This document shows, piece after piece, positions 22,139-33,847 of a DNA stretch of 64,000 bases. Made by a program: the position numbers and the translations under genes. Origin of the DNA: Notolepis coatsorum (taxonomy: Eukaryota; Chordata; Actinopteri; Aulopiformes; Paralepididae); assembly GCA_963971535.1 (NCBI GenBank), contig OZ020589.1, positions 76,884,811 to 76,948,810 of the forward strand, in the 5' to 3' direction. Under the pieces are notes generated by a model. It worked only from the letters and a program-made list of their open reading frames with translations, ran no database searches and was not told where the DNA came from. Position 1 is the stretch's first letter; every line of letters begins with the position of its first letter.

Positions 22139-25100
22139 TACGGGCGCCTCCCGGCGGCCCAGGCTTGTCAGGGTGAGCCCGATGAAAGTCCCGGATGAGA
22201 CCAGGGTCCAGGATCATCGGCCGGGAGATCCAGCTCCGCTCCTCTGGGCCGTAGCCCTCCCAGTCGACCAGGTACTGGAAGCCGCGGCCGCGTCGCCGCA
22301 CGCCCAGCAACTCCCGGACCATGTAGGCCGGGTGGTCGTCTATCACCAGCGGAGGAGGGGGCTCTGGAGCAGGGGGAGACAGGTGACTGGAGACCACCGG
22401 TTTGAGCTGGGAGACATGGAAGGAAGGGTGAATGCGCATATGGGGGGGGAGCTGGAGCTTGACAACAGAGGGATTTATGAGGGACAGGATCTTGTAGGGC
22501 CCCACGAAACGGGGGGTTAGTTTCCGTGAGACGGATTTGAGTGGCAGGTCCCGAGATGAGAGCCATACCATCTGACCTGGTACATAGGCGGGAGCCGGGG
22601 TCCGGTGGCGGTTGGCGAAGCGCCGGTTCTGGTCCGTAGTGCGGAGCAGCGCAGCCCTCATCTTCTCCCAGATCGTCCTGCAGCGGCGGAGATGGTCTTG
22701 CACCGACGGCACGGCGATCTCCTCTTACTGGGCAGGAAACAGCAGGGGTTGGTAGCCCAAAGATGACTCGAAGGGGGACTGACCTGTGGCCGCCGAAGAC
22801 AGGGAATTGTGGGCGTATTCGACCCACGGCAGGAAGGCGCTCCAGCCGGAGGGGTCCCGGGCTGTCACGCAGCGGAGTGCGGATCCCAGGTCCTGGTTGG
22901 CCCGCTCCGACTGGCCGTTGGTCTGTGGGTGGAACCCGGAGGAGAGGCTGACCGTGGCCCCCAGAGCCCGACAGAAGGCCCTCCAGACCTGGGATATGAA
23001 TTGAGGGCCCCTGTCGGAGACGATGTCTGCCGGGATCCCATGGAGTCGGAAGACGTGGAGTACGATCAGGTCAGCGGTCTCTGCAGCAGAGGGGAGTTTG
23101 GGAAGAGCAACGAAGTGCACAGCCTTTGAGAAACGGTCAACAATGGTGAAGATGGCTGTGTTACCGTGTGAGAGGGGAAGGCCAGTGACGAAGTCCAAGG
23201 GCGATGTGCGACCAGGGCCGACCGGGGACAGGGAGCGGACGAAGGAGCCCAGCGGGCAGTCGATGGGAGGCCTTCGCACGAGCACAGACGGTGCACGCCA
23301 GGACGAAAGCGCGGGTGTCCTCTCTCATGGTGACCCACCAGAAGTACCTCTTCAGCAGGGATAGCGACCGGTCGATCCCAGGGTGGCACGCGAACAGGGA
23401 AGCGTGAACCCACTCGAGCACCTGGGAGCGGACAAGGTCAGGGACTAAAAGCCGGTTAGGTGGACCGTTACCTGGGTCCGGCTGGGCACGCTGTGCCTCC
23501 CTGACGATGGACTGGATCTCCCAGGTGGCGGTGGCCACCAGACAGGATGTGGAGAGGATGGTGTTGGGGTGTCTAGGACCCTCCTCAGGGACGAACTGCC
23601 AGGAGAGGGCGTCTGGCTTGGTGTTCTTGGAACCAGGCCGGTAGGTCAGGGTAAAATTAAACCTGGCGAAGAACAGCGCCCAGCGAGCCTGGCGAGAGTT
23701 CAGGCGCTTGGCCGTTGAGACATAGGCGAGGTTCTTGTGGTCCGTCCAAACCAGTAAAGGGGACCTCTGATCCCTCCAGCCAGTGCCTCCATTCCTCCAG
23801 GGCTAGCTTGACCGCCAGGAGCTCCAGGTTCCCGATGTCGTAGTTGACCTCGGCTGGGGTTAGTCGGCGTGAGAAGAAGGCGCAGGGGTGCAGCTTCTGG
23901 TCGGTGGCGGAGCGTTGGGAAAGAACCGCCCCCACTGCGGTGCAGGAGGCGTCCACCTCCACCACGAACTGGCGGGACGTGTCCAGCTGGACGAGGATGG
24001 GAGCGATGGTGAAGCGCCGGCGCAGCTCGGCGAAGGCGGAGTCCACTGCGTCGGACCAGACGAAGGGCACGGAAGGCGAGGTGAGTTGGGTGAGGGGCGC
24101 CGCGACCAGGCTGTAGTCCCTGATGAAGCGCAGATAAAAGTTGGCAAACCCCAGGAAGCGTTGGAGCTGTTTGACGTTGGTGGGACGGGGCCAGTCGGAC
24201 ACCGCTCTGATCTTCTTGGGGTCCGCCCGGATCTTGCCGCCCTCAATGATGTAGCCGAGGAAGCCGATGGAGGAGACGTGGAACTCACACTTCTCCGCCT
24301 TGACGAACAGCTTGTTCTCCAGAAGACGCTGGAGGACCCGGCGGACGTGCTGGACATGCTCCTCCATGGAGCGGGAGAAGATCAGAATGTCGTCTAAGTA
24401 GACAAAAATGGAGCGGTGGAGTACGTCACGGAGAACGTCATTGACAAGGGCCTGGAAGACAGCAGGGGCGTTGGTCAGTCCAAAGGGCATTACCTTGTAC
24501 TCGAAGTGGCCGAGTGGTGTCTTGAAAGCCGTCTTCCACTCGTCTCCCTCCCGCATGCGGACAAGGTGATAGGCGTCCCTGAGGTCCAGTTTTGTGAAGA
24601 TGGTGGCACCTTGCAGGGGCTCAAAAGCAGAGTCGATTAAAGGCAGGCGGTACTTGTTTTTTACCGTGATGTTGTTGAGGCCCCGGTAGTCGATACAGGG
24701 GCGAAGGGAACGATCCTTCTTGGAAACGAAGAAGAATCCTGCCCCGACAGGAGAGGAGGAGGGGGTGATTATGCCCGAGGTCAAGGATTCGTGGACGTAC
24801 TTCTCCATTGATTCTCTCTCTGGGCGTGAGAGGTTGATCAGGCGACTAGCGGGGAGTGGCGCTCCGGGGAGTAAATCAATGGCACAGTCATATTGGCGAT
24901 GAGGAGGCAGGGAGAGAGCCTGTTGTTTGCTAAAAACCGCTTTTAAATCATGGTAGGCAGGCCGGAATTGCAGACAGATCAATGTTCTCATTGGGGGGGT
25001 GCGAACCGGCGCCCTCTAGTGGCGGCCGAGCCGATTGCAGACAAGCGACGTGACAGTGGGCGCTCCAGCTGGTCACCAGGCCGGTAGGCCAATTGATAAT

Positions 25101-25470
25101 GGGATTGTGTAACTTGAGCCAAGGCATGCCCAGGACAATGGGATTGTGGGGAGAGTTGGTAACGTGAAACCGAATATTCTCGCTGTGATTCCCGGATAGC
25201 AGAAGGCGGAGGGGTACGGTGTGGCGAGTAATCCACATGAGAAGTTTCCCGTTTAACCCCCGGGCGTCACGGGGTATCGGCAAGGCGTCAGTAGCGATGT
25301 TGTAACGGGAGACTACTCCGGCGTCGATGAGGTTCTCGTCGGCCCCTGAGTCAACCAGGGCGGATAACGGGAGTGATTGGTTATTCAGACACAGCGTGGC
25401 GCGGAATAGCATGTTTGGGCCGGAGCTGGGAGCGATATCAAGACTCGAACAGACTCCCAGTGCTACTGTC
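22139..25470 (-). pseudogene. Chromovirus copy 1 pol region
   Basis: Fossil pol, read right to left. Protease ([12 protein letters not shown], about 25,350), reverse transcriptase ([21 protein letters not shown], about 24,380), RNase H ([19 protein letters not shown], about 23,830), integrase (zinc-binding region, DRGPQF, about 23,005, and [13 protein letters not shown]) and a C-terminal chromodomain ([15 protein letters not shown], about 22,250). The order and chromodomain mark a chromovirus. The reading frame is broken at several points. The closest relative in the window is the pol at 40.3-43.7 kb. Confidence 0.92.
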
Positions 25471-25927
25471 GAGCCAAATCAAAATCAAATCAAATTTATT
25501 TATAAGGCCCAACAACACACGTTAATGTCCCCATGGGCCGTACAGGTCTTCTTTAAACAAGTCAAGAAGAAAACATAACAATAAGTCAAGAACAGAACAA
25601 GGACACCATAAGGTCCAACAAATTTAAAATAAATGCAAATAAATGAAAGAATGCAAGCACTCCCAGACATACCCCACGCGAAGGTAAGGAAAAACTCACT
25701 AAAACCTAACAATAGGTAAAAATGCTCCACAGGCAGTGTGGAGGAGAGAAACCTTAGAAGGGCCATTCAAGGGGGGATCTCCCTTCTTAGATGTCGGTGA
25801 TAGTAGTGTTGCAGACGGACAGTTGGTAAGCATGCACTCAAGTGTGTAGTGAAACACAGATGAGTGCATGCAATAGCAACTGAACATTTTGAAAGATTGA
25901 AGATAGAGCTGATAGCGAATCTATTTG

Positions 25928-26215
25928 AGGCACAGGGGCGACGCAGAGAGGGTCGCGTCCTCCCCGTCTTAATCACGGGACATTCAACACTCCGGTCATT
26001 GCTCAGGGACAGCCGGAGACAGGGAGATAGGGGGCGGCGCAGAGAGGGTCGCGAACTCCCCGACATCATCGCGGGACGTCCGGCACTCCGGTCACCACTA
26101 CGAGACCTCCGGAGACAGGGGGGCACGCAGAGGGGGTCGCAACCTCCCGGCCTTCATCACGGGACGTCCGACACTCCGGTCAGCACTCCAGGACGGCAAC
26201 TCACAGGGGGACAGG
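25928..26215. repeat. 88-96-bp tandem repeat, three copies
   Basis: Copies marked by gcagagagggtcgc-like starts at 25,943, 26,039 and 26,127. Each continues ctcc...atcacgggac, a cactccggtca motif and a ggagacaggg-like end. Divergence between copies is clear, so the array is older than the 10-bp minisatellite nearby. Confidence 0.8.
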
Positions 26216-26635
26216 GAGACGGGACAGGCGTTAGACAGCTCATGTGATTGTAGTGGGCGGACATAGCAATAGATACAAGTGGTAAGCATATATGTGAATG
26301 GAGTAGATATATGAAGTAAGCATATTATGTGAATAGAATAGAAGTACTTAACCCAGCAATGAAACCGCGTTGACTGTTAATCTGTTAACAGTCTGTTAAT
26401 ACTGTTAATCAGTTGACAGGACCACGGACAGACGACGGTAGATAACTGATCCAAGGCCTCGTGGTGCATGTAGGGCAGTCACTGCAATCTTGGCCAAGAC
26501 CCCGAGGCATCCATCACCTTAGTCAGCACTAGGAGACGGGCACTCAGAGAGATGGGGGAGGGAAGGGGGGGGGGGGAGAAGGGGGGGGGAGGAGTTAGAG
26601 AGTTACCATGTTTGTGGTGCTGCAAAAGAGCAGAC

Positions 26636-26955
26636 ATGTAGTACCCTGTAGTGCCATGTAGTACCATGTTGTACCCTGTAGTGCCATGTAGTACCCTGTA
26701 GTGCCATGTAGTACCATGTAGTACCCTGTAGTGCCATGTAGTACCCTGTAGTGCCATGTAGTACCATGTAGTACCCTGTAGTACCCTGTAGTGCCATGCA
26801 GTGCCCTGTAGTGCCCTGTAGTACCATGTAGTACCATGTAGTACCCTGTAGTGCCATGTACAGTAGTGCCATGTAGTACCATGTAGTACCCTGTAGTGCC
26901 ATGTAGTACCCTGTAGTGCCATGTAGTACCATGTAGTACCCTGTAGTACCATGTA
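26636..26955. repeat. 10-bp minisatellite, about 32 units
   Basis: Units alternate among gtagtaccct, gtagtgccat and gtagtaccat, with one irregular insertion near 26,860. Every unit keeps gtagt(a/g)cc(c/a)t. It forms the 5' end of the composite insertion. Its long frame-free translations (YYRVLHGTTWHY-like) are repeat artefacts. Confidence 0.95.
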
Positions 26956-26960
26956 GAGCC

Positions 26961-27935
26961 CCGTCGTTTGGGCGAAGCGAGCATGAGGCAACGGAGTGAC
27001 CTGTTTGGCCGCAGTACAGGCATGCTCCTGTGGCGAGCCTGTGTCGGTGTTTGCTGGGGGGAGATGTGAGCGGTCGAGATCCATGGGCTCGGAGGAACTA
27101 TTTTCTTCAGCGCGGGCGGCGTGACGAGGCGGACCGGTTATAGGCGAACGAGCGGTGCTAGCTTTCTCTCGACGACGTTCCAGAAGACGCATGTCCAGTT
27201 CCCTGGCCAAATGGATAAGCTCGCTCAGGGAGGTGGGTCTTTCTTTGGACGCAAGCTCGTCTTTTATAGCGTCGCTCAAGCCTTGGCGGAATGCGCCTCG
27301 CAACGGTGTGTCCCCCCAGTCGGAGCCGGCGGCGAGGATGTGGAACTTGATAGCGTATTCGCTTACACTGCGACTTCCCTGGCGGATCGAAAACAAGCCG
27401 GAGGCCCCCTCTGAGCCATCTGGAGGGTGGTCAAACACTTTACGCATGTCGTCGACGTACTCGGAGTACGAATTGCAGAGGAAGGAATTATTAAAGTGGA
27501 GAGCGATGGCCCATTTCAACACCGCGCCTGTGAGCAGAGACGACAGGTAAGCTACCTTAAACCTATCGCTGTGAAACGTGTATGGTTGCTGTTCGAACAC
27601 CAATGAGCACTGAAATAAAAACGCACGGCATTTGGAGACGCTTCCGTCATAACGCTCTGGTGCGGGGACAGGGGGTTCTCTATGCGGGGGACTTGGTGCA
27701 GCGGGGGAAGCGGCTGGTAGGCCCTGCTGTGCCAAGTGTGCCTCGATACGGAGATATTGTGTTTCTCGCTCAACGGAGTCGAGGGCGAGAGCGGCCAGCT
27801 GCGCCGTGACGGCGTCTAGGGAGTGAGCGAGTTGGTCGACCCGGGCGGTCTGGCCGTTGATGATACTCACAGACTGCTTCTGAAACTTCTTCCATTCCTC
27901 GGTCTCGTGTACAGCTGGTGCTGTCATCGTGGTCG
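26961..27935 (-). pseudogene. Chromovirus copy 1 gag region
   Basis: Fossil gag, read right to left from about 27,930 (MTAPAVHETEEWKKF). A coiled-coil-like N-terminus (SVSIINGQTARVDQLAHSL) is followed by the Ty3/gypsy gag core: FLFQCSLVFEQQPYTFHSD, KVAYLSSLLTGAVLKWA and LRGAFRQGLSDAIKDELA, then an acidic linker. The zinc-knuckle end near 27,000 abuts the composite insertion. It is the capsid part of the element and is incomplete. Confidence 0.88.
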
Positions 27936-27943
27936 TGGTATTC

Positions 27944-28530
27944 TGTGAGACTGTGCTCTGGAGCATAGCCCAATTGCTGAATACACAGGAGAGGAGATAG
28001 GAGCGGTTTCAAGGGTGTTTAATGAAATGAGCAACACAGGAATTGGGGGGAATAGAACGGGGTTATGTTCTGTCTTGTGGCTGCCGTGGCGGCAGCGAGC
28101 GAGCAAGTGGTCCTTGTGCTTGTCTTGGGAGCTGCTGGGCTGCAGCGGGTGAGCAAGTGTTCCTCTTCGGGGACAGGAGACGTCCAGGCAGGGACGGCGG
28201 TCCTTTGGGGCACAGGAGAGAACAGGTTAGAGTAGGCAATACAAGGTTGGAATTAATACCACGACAGCTTCTGGTCAGCGTCGAGGAGTAGAAGTAGGCA
28301 TTCCATCAGGGGAGGGTTGAGTGCAGCTGTGAAGAGTAAGGTGCCTGACCGTGTGTGAATTAGGGGGATGGAGTGCAGCTGGGCGTAGGAGGGTAAAGGG
28401 AGGGGTGGATGGAGAAGGAGAGGATGAGGAGGAGTGTGTAGTGGGTGGAGAGGGGGATGAAGAGGAGCGTGTGGAGAACGTGAGGGGAAAAGGAGGGGGA
28501 GTGAAGTATGCCCGTGCTGTGATTATGACA
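27944..28530 (-). repeat. Chromovirus copy 1, 5' LTR
   Basis: Same ends as the LTR at 21,493-22,125 and followed directly by the second copy of the atcat duplication. Transcription of the element would start here, leftward. Confidence 0.92.
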
Positions 28531-28646
28531 ATCATCACTTGCAGCATAACAACAAGCCTGTTAGTGGAGTCGCTCACTACAGGTATGTCTTTGATTTGGA
28601 ATTATTTCAAAGTGTCTCCAGATATTAAACTTGCCGTTTAAGTTAA

Positions 28647-28897
28647 GGGACAACTGGGTGTTTTTTTCTGTCGCCTGTTGCTTTTCATCGTTTTGCGCCA
28701 TTTTGCGTGTATCTCCGGATGATTCTTCCTGAGGTAGGCGCAGTGACTGTAAAGCGGAGGTTATGCGAGGAGGAACCAAGACGTCTTCCTTCAATACTTA
28801 AAATTGTATCTCCCACCGGAGATACACGTAACGTTTGTGCAGCAAAACGATGAAAAGAAGCAACAGGCGACACCGAAGAAACCCACCCAGTTGTCCC
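28647..28897. mobile_element. 251-bp piggyBac-like MITE (TTAA)
   Basis: Flanked by TTAA at 28,643-28,646 and 28,898-28,901. The terminal inverted repeat starts gggacaactggg and extends, with gaps, about 70 bp through gtcgcctgttgcttttcatc, with atctccgg-type repeats toward the centre. No coding sequence. Confidence 0.85.
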
Positions 28898-28901
28898 TTA
28901 A

Positions 28902-29338
28902 CGAGTCGATCGATAAAAAACTAAAATACATTAGTATTAGCCAAATTATGGCCACTGGCCAGTTACATGTAGAGCTAATCTAGAGCAGGGCTTGAGCCCA
29001 GTTTATTTGAAAGATTGTGTTACAACAAGTAGGCTAATGACTGGGGCTGCTAGTCCAGCACTGTTGGGAGTTATTTAATTTTTTTAATCTGGTTTCAGTT
29101 GTTTGCACTTTACTTTTCACAGTTGTATAGGTACAATGTTGTTTACATTTTGTGAAGAAGTAGAAATATGTAGTGGGTGTTTGTCAGGATGATTATCTCA
29201 GGGAGAGTGTGATCCAAGCTGCTGTTTGAGATTAAATAAATATGGCACTTTTTTCCATAGCCTAACTTAAGTTGAAGTAGTTGTAATATTTTGCACAGAT
29301 AATGTTTACATTTAGAAAGCCTTGTTGAATGCATCCAG
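28902..29338. other. Unassigned AT-rich stretch
   Basis: Nothing coding or repetitive is recognised between the TTAA MITE and the start of the LINE-like reading at about 29,340. gcagggcttgagccc near 28,985 weakly resembles a hAT end but has no partner. Confidence 0.4.
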
Positions 29339-29339
29339 T

Positions 29340-31268
29340 GAAATTAACACATCAATGCATACTTTTATTGTCAAAGGTATGCATAAACACTGCCCCTACA
29401 CCTCCTCAGGCATCAACGGTTAAGTGTGAAGAACTTGCACTATTCAACAACAAAATAACCTTGATCAGGGCCAGCATTACTCATGATGGTAATAAAGCTG
29501 ATTACAGCAAACCATGCAATGTAACCATGAGAAGATTCACATGCATCACATTAGATGAACTCTGCAAAACTGTCTCAGAATGTAACTCCTCCACCTCAGA
29601 CATTGACCCTATACCTACAGCTTTCTTCAAACAGGTGTTTAACACTTTGAGCGCCACGCCGGGTTTTCCTTTTTACCGGCTGAATGCCACCATCGGCGCC
29701 AATGTTAACATTAATATCGCCTAATCTATGTTTTAAATTATGGCTATGTGTCTAATCTGCCCATCGCATTATCAAAGACTATTTTCCAGTCAGTGCTGTC
29801 AAGGCAGATTGTTTTTTTATCGCGTCGTTTCCGTTTCAGAGCATTTAGAAAAGCACCCGTTTTCAGATAAAAAACAGCCCATTGTGGAGCATTCTATGAA
29901 AATCGTCGTTGATATTCGTCTGCCTTTTTATGAATCGTTTTCAAATAAACGCTAGATGATCAATATTATACGTGCACGCAAGCACATTCGAGCCGCGCAC
30001 GGATAATCGCCCCGTTGATTTCCTCGCGGACTTTTACAGTGAAACCGAAAGAAGACATTTCACAAAACAGCTTATAACTTCATCAAACTTACTCTGATTA
30101 TCCTAACACTGATAACATAGAGTCCTTACCTGACATCAGATGGTATCCAACTGGTATATTCCAATTCCTGATCACCATTCGAAAAAATCGATACGTGTAT
30201 GGATCCAACGCGATACAGTAGAACTCCATGATCCGCGGGGATCTGAGGATCCAGAATGAACTCTGGTAACCCCGGCTGGATCAGTGGACTGGAAAATGTG
30301 GAGTACCGGATTTCTTTCCCCATTCATTTTCATTGAGTCCATTCCAAAATCACTTATGTCATCTGGGAGACGACAGGGGGAGCTTTTTTCCACAATGATC
30401 GCCGGCGCCGCTCGGCTATACTCGGGTAGGCTCGGGTGATGCAATATGATTTCAGATCGCAAAAAAAAAAAAAAAAATCCGAGAAATCTCGTGAGTGGCT
30501 TTCAACCACCTATAAATAAACCAGAGATATCTCGTGAGTGGCAGTGAAAGTGTTAATAGTGTTTCAAGCCCTGTGCTAGATATCATCAACACTTCCCTTA
30601 GAACTGGTATTTCCCCAGATGCCTTTAAAACAGCAGTTGTAAAGCCATTACTAAAAAACTATCGACCAATATCTAACCTACCATTCATTAGTAAAGTACT
30701 TGAAAAGATAGTTTCAGTTAAAATGAATTCCTTTCTTGAAGAAAACAACATCTTAGAAGAATTTCAATCGGGATTCAGAAAATATCATAGCACTGAAACT
30801 GCGCTCACCAAAATAATCAGTGACCTCAGACTAAACTCTGACGAGAATAAGGTCTCCATCCTTATCCTGCTAGATTTCAGTGCAGCATTCGATACAATTG
30901 ACCACGATATTCTAATCAATCGTCTTGAAAACCTTGTCGGTTTCTCAGACTATGTGCTAAGCTGGTTTAAAACATACATCAGAGGGAGGAAATTCTATGT
31001 TAAACTACATATCTGCTGAACCAAATGATACAGCTATTAACTCCATCACAGACTGCTTATTGGCAATAAATAATGGATGAGTAAGAACTTCCTGAAACTA
31101 AACGAGAACAAAACTGAAATGATAATTATCGGCCCCAAAACAAAAAAAGAAACGTTAATAAAGAACCTGGGAGGACTAACCCCTTGGATCAAATCTGAGG
31201 TCACAAGTCTCTGGGTTATCATAGATTCAGAACTGAACTTCAATTCTCATATTAACAAAGTGACCAAA
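29340..31268 (+). pseudogene. Old L2/CR1-type LINE, split by a TTAA element
   Basis: First piece 29,340-29,638: FTCITLDELCKTVSECNSST and SDIDPIPTAFFKQVFN. Second piece 30,557-31,019: SSPVLDIINTSLRTG, NYRPISNLPFISKVLEKI, FQSGFRKYHSTETALTKI and LLDFSAAFDTIDHDILI (RT palm aspartate). The two pieces join across the TTAA element. After 31,019 a deletion removes the catalytic YADD block; 31,077-31,268 resumes with FLKLNENKTEMIIIGPKTK and IIDSELNFNSHINKVTK. It stops where the plus-strand L1 begins. Inactive: internal deletion, several stops, no 5' part. Confidence 0.85.
29643..30552. mobile_element. 910-bp piggyBac-like element (TTAA)
   Basis: Flanked by TTAA at 29,639-29,642 and 30,553-30,556. The ends are cactttgagcgcca and, on the other strand, cactttcactgccactcacg. 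The motif tctcgtgagtggc occurs twice next to the right end (about 30,487 and 30,531). No transposase is recognised inside; an A run lies at about 30,461. It splits the older LINE. Confidence 0.8.
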
Positions 31269-31391
31269 AGGCTTCCGGTTTACGCTCGGATCAGATGGCT
31301 GTGTGATTTTTCTGAGCTCCGTGACCACTTCACTTTAATATTGATTACGACGCTAATTTTACGACATACACTCACATTATACCTCGTAGAT

Positions 31392-32213
31392 ATGGCTAAA
31401 CAAATACCGAACAAGATTTGAACATTAAATGAGGTTGACGGTGAATTCATCAGGACTTTGTTCCGTGCTGAGCTTGATGCTAGCATGCTGCAGCTAACCA
31501 ACAGACTGGACTCGCTCCAGGAGGATGTAGCTAGCACGACCACGCGGCTCTCTAGGGTGGAAGAAGAGATGGCAGAGGTGGCGGTCGTAGCTGAAACCAA
31601 CTCCACCGAAATCTCGGCGATTGAAGACAAGTTCCTTTTTTACGAAAATAAGATGGCTGACCTAGAGTACCGGAATAGAAGGTGCAACATCAGAATATAC
31701 GGCTTGCCCGAAAACATTGAAAACGATGCGCCGATTCAGTACCTTGAAAAGATGATTCCACAGTGGCTTCCGTCCGTCTCTATACCAGAGATTGAGCGGG
31801 CGCATAGAATATTCAGGAACGGTCCCCCGGAGAAGGGCGAACGTCCACGCGCCTTGATATTTTGCTGCCTGCGGTTCCCTACATGTCAGGCTATTCTCCA
31901 AGAGGCCAGGAAACACTCTCCAAAAGTTGGTAATTATACCCTCAGATTCGCCACGGATTTCAGCAACTACACCGCCAGACGTCGCAGGGCCTTCTCTAAG
32001 GCTATGGGAGTTGCTCGCGAGAAGGGCATCGAGGTCTACCTATTATACCCTGCGACTCTGAATATCAAGATTGGCCACGGAGTTGTCTCCTGCAACCGCC
32101 TGTTCACGTCGCTGTCCGAGGCGGAGAGTTTCCTTCGAAGAGGCACGGCGTCCCACCCGGCCGAGGATGGAGAGCCGGCCCCGGCGGAGCAGGCAACGGG
32201 CATCGGGGAGTAA
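31392..32213 (+). pseudogene. L1 ORF1, plus-strand element
   Basis: From ATG 31,392 (MAKQIPNKI) a TGA follows at 31,419; the same frame then runs open to 32,213. It has a coiled coil (LTNRLDSLQEDVASTTTRLS, ISAIEDKFLFYENKMADLE), the RRM-like NRRCNIRIYGLPENIEND, IERAHRIF and the C-terminal domain with YTLRFATDFSNYTARRRRAF. This is the layout of L1 ORF1 RNA-binding chaperones. Apart from the early stop it is well kept, so the copy is younger than the minus-strand L1. The C-terminal tail is rich in Pro, Ala and Glu. Confidence 0.88.
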
Positions 32214-32581
32214 CAGGCCTCGGAGCCTTGTTATGCTAAGCGCAAGCTATGCTAACTTTCCGGCTCTCCAAGCTAACACTATCGTTACCACTCGCCTACA
32301 GCAGCTTTTCGGACCAACAGAACGGTAACACTCAAGGTTTATCTACGCTGTATTATTCCAGAAATGGGTATGCACACTGACTATTTTCAAGTATAATTCA
32401 GACGACCTGTGCTTTTTAACGCATTTGCCTTTTTATTGTCTGAACATTGAACTTCGCACTGAACTTCGCATAGACTGTTATGCATATTGTCTTTTTTCAA
32501 GTTGCACTTGGACGAACTGTGTTTCACAAGTTTCACTCAAACAAATTATGTTTTAACGTATCTGCCGGTCGAGGGGGATGG

Positions 32582-33847
32582 TGTGAGGTTTCGCCTGTTC
32601 CCTGGACCTTTAATTCCCTGTCTACTCTCCTCAACAGCCCCCACCCTTGCGATGTTTTACTCTCCTCTGCTCTTCTCCAGCCCCCACCCTTGGACTACCT
32701 TTCACAGCTGTTCATAGTTTATGATTAGCGCCCCAGAGGGCTTTAAATACCTGGACCTCCCCTCCAGTCCTCGTCGGGTCGTTCTGTATGCTGGTTCGGT
32801 GTTCTGGACTCTGTATCTTTATCTGTGTTCAGTGTTCATGGAGTCCTGGACGTTACCATCACCTGCCGCGTCTCCGGCGTGAGACGACGTGCCAGCCATC
32901 ACCACCTGTCGCCGTTTGCCTGGAGTGGGACACCGTCTGCGCTCTCTAATCCTCTACGGGAGGTTTTCCAGTGTTCCCACTCCAGACGTCAAGCCGGCGC
33001 GCATCGCTTCCTATTCCACGGGAGGATGCGTCTCTTCGCCCCGGTCCTCTGGGACCCCGGTGTTCCGCGCTGCCCGTCTGCAGCATCCGAGGGGGGATCT
33101 CCGTGCCAGGCCTGGAGTGGTGTTCCCACTCCAGACGTCAAGCCGGCGCGCTCCCACTCCAGACGTCAAGCCGGCGCGCTCCCACTCCAGACGTCAAGCC
33201 GGTGCGCATCGCTTCCTATTCCACGGGAGGATGCGTCTCTTCGCCCCGGTCCTCTGGGACCCCGGTGTTCCGCGCTGCCCGTCTGCAGCATCCGAGGGGG
33301 GATCTCCGTGCCAGGCCTGGAGTGGTGTTCCCAGTCCAGACGTCAAGCCGGCGCGCTCCCACTCCAGACGTCAAGCCGGCGCGCTCCCACTCCAGACGTC
33401 AAGCCGGCGCGCATCGCTTCCTAGTTCCACGGGAGGATGCGTCTCTTCGCCCCGGTCCTCTGGGACCCCGGTGTTCTGCGCTGCCCGTCTGCAGCTTCCG
33501 AGGAGGATCTCCGTGCCAGGCCTCCGCCGTCGGAACCCTGCCATCCTGTCTCCCTGTCTCCAGCCCGCCTCTCCGGGCCTCTGTCCCTGTCCCCCTCTCC
33601 AGTGCCCCCTGGTCCTGGTCCTTGACTTTTTGCCCTGGCCCTGTCCCTTAGCCTTAGCCCCTTAGCCTGCTCGCCTCTTAAAGGCACAGTGCCGCATTTT
33701 CCCTATATTCTTTGACTCCAGTGTTTTTGTGTTCTCCCTTAAAGGGACAGTGCCGCCTTTTGTTATGTAATGAATAAATGCCCTGTTTTGGCTTACTCTC
33801 ATACCTGTCTTGTGTTGTGCGATTGGGGTCGGTTACAAACCATAACA
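32582..33847 (+). mobile_element. Solo LTR, 1.27 kb, with internal VNTR
   Basis: Fossil. Starts tgtgaggttt and ends ccataaca, flanked by the 5-bp duplication gatgg (32,577-32,581 and 33,848-33,852). Promoter-like tttaaatacc (about 32,742) and a polyadenylation signal aataaatg (about 33,773) are placed as in a plus-strand LTR. No internal region is present, so it is a recombination remnant. Family not identified, probably Ty3/gypsy or ERV type. Confidence 0.8.
32975..33520 (+). repeat. Nested VNTR inside the solo LTR
   Basis: A short unit, ccactccagacgtcaagccg plus gcgcgct (27 bp), occurs about seven times in blocks of one to three. These blocks alternate with a larger unit of about 150 bp starting catcgcttcct and holding ggaggatgcgtctcttcgcc, present three times (33,002, 33,207, 33,412). 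Copies are nearly identical, so the expansion is recent. Confidence 0.9.

Larger units (their letters stand above)
25476..26955 (-). mobile_element. Composite non-LTR-type insertion with minisatellite
   Basis: The insertion separates gag and pol of copy 1 and is flanked by gagcc (25,471-25,475 and 26,956-26,960). Read on the minus strand it starts with a 10-bp minisatellite, passes a G/C-rich tract and three 88-96-bp tandem repeats, and ends in ...aaatttgatttgatttg, a LINE/SINE-type tail with short tandem units. gaaaccttagaagggccatt near 25,749 resembles a segment common upstream of fish LINE tails. No protein is seen. The plan of VNTR plus retro-tail is that of a composite, non-autonomous retrotransposon, but the 5-bp duplication is short for one. 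Confidence 0.6.
21493..28530 (-). mobile_element. Ty3/gypsy chromovirus, copy 1, with two LTRs
   Basis: Fossil. An element of about 7 kb on the minus strand, flanked by the 5-bp duplication atcat (21,488-21,492 and 28,531-28,535). Both LTRs begin tgtgagactg and end gattatgaca on the plus strand. In element order it has LTR, gag, protease, reverse transcriptase, RNase H, integrase with chromodomain, and LTR. It is broken: gag and pol are split across several frames, and a 1.5-kb composite insertion sits at the gag/pol boundary. The LTRs differ by one indel of about 45 bp and scattered substitutions, suggesting moderate age. Confidence 0.92.

Noticed and set aside
26636-26955. CRISPR-like array
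   Set aside because: Units are contiguous 10-mers without spacers, in a vertebrate retroelement context.
26603-27023. Frames with repeated GTTWYYMALQ-like peptides
   Set aside because: The period follows the 10-bp minisatellite in every frame; not a protein.
32825-33665. Frames of 199-258 codons on the plus strand
   Set aside because: They follow the 27-bp and 150-bp tandem repeats of the solo LTR (SRRQAGAH-like periodicity).
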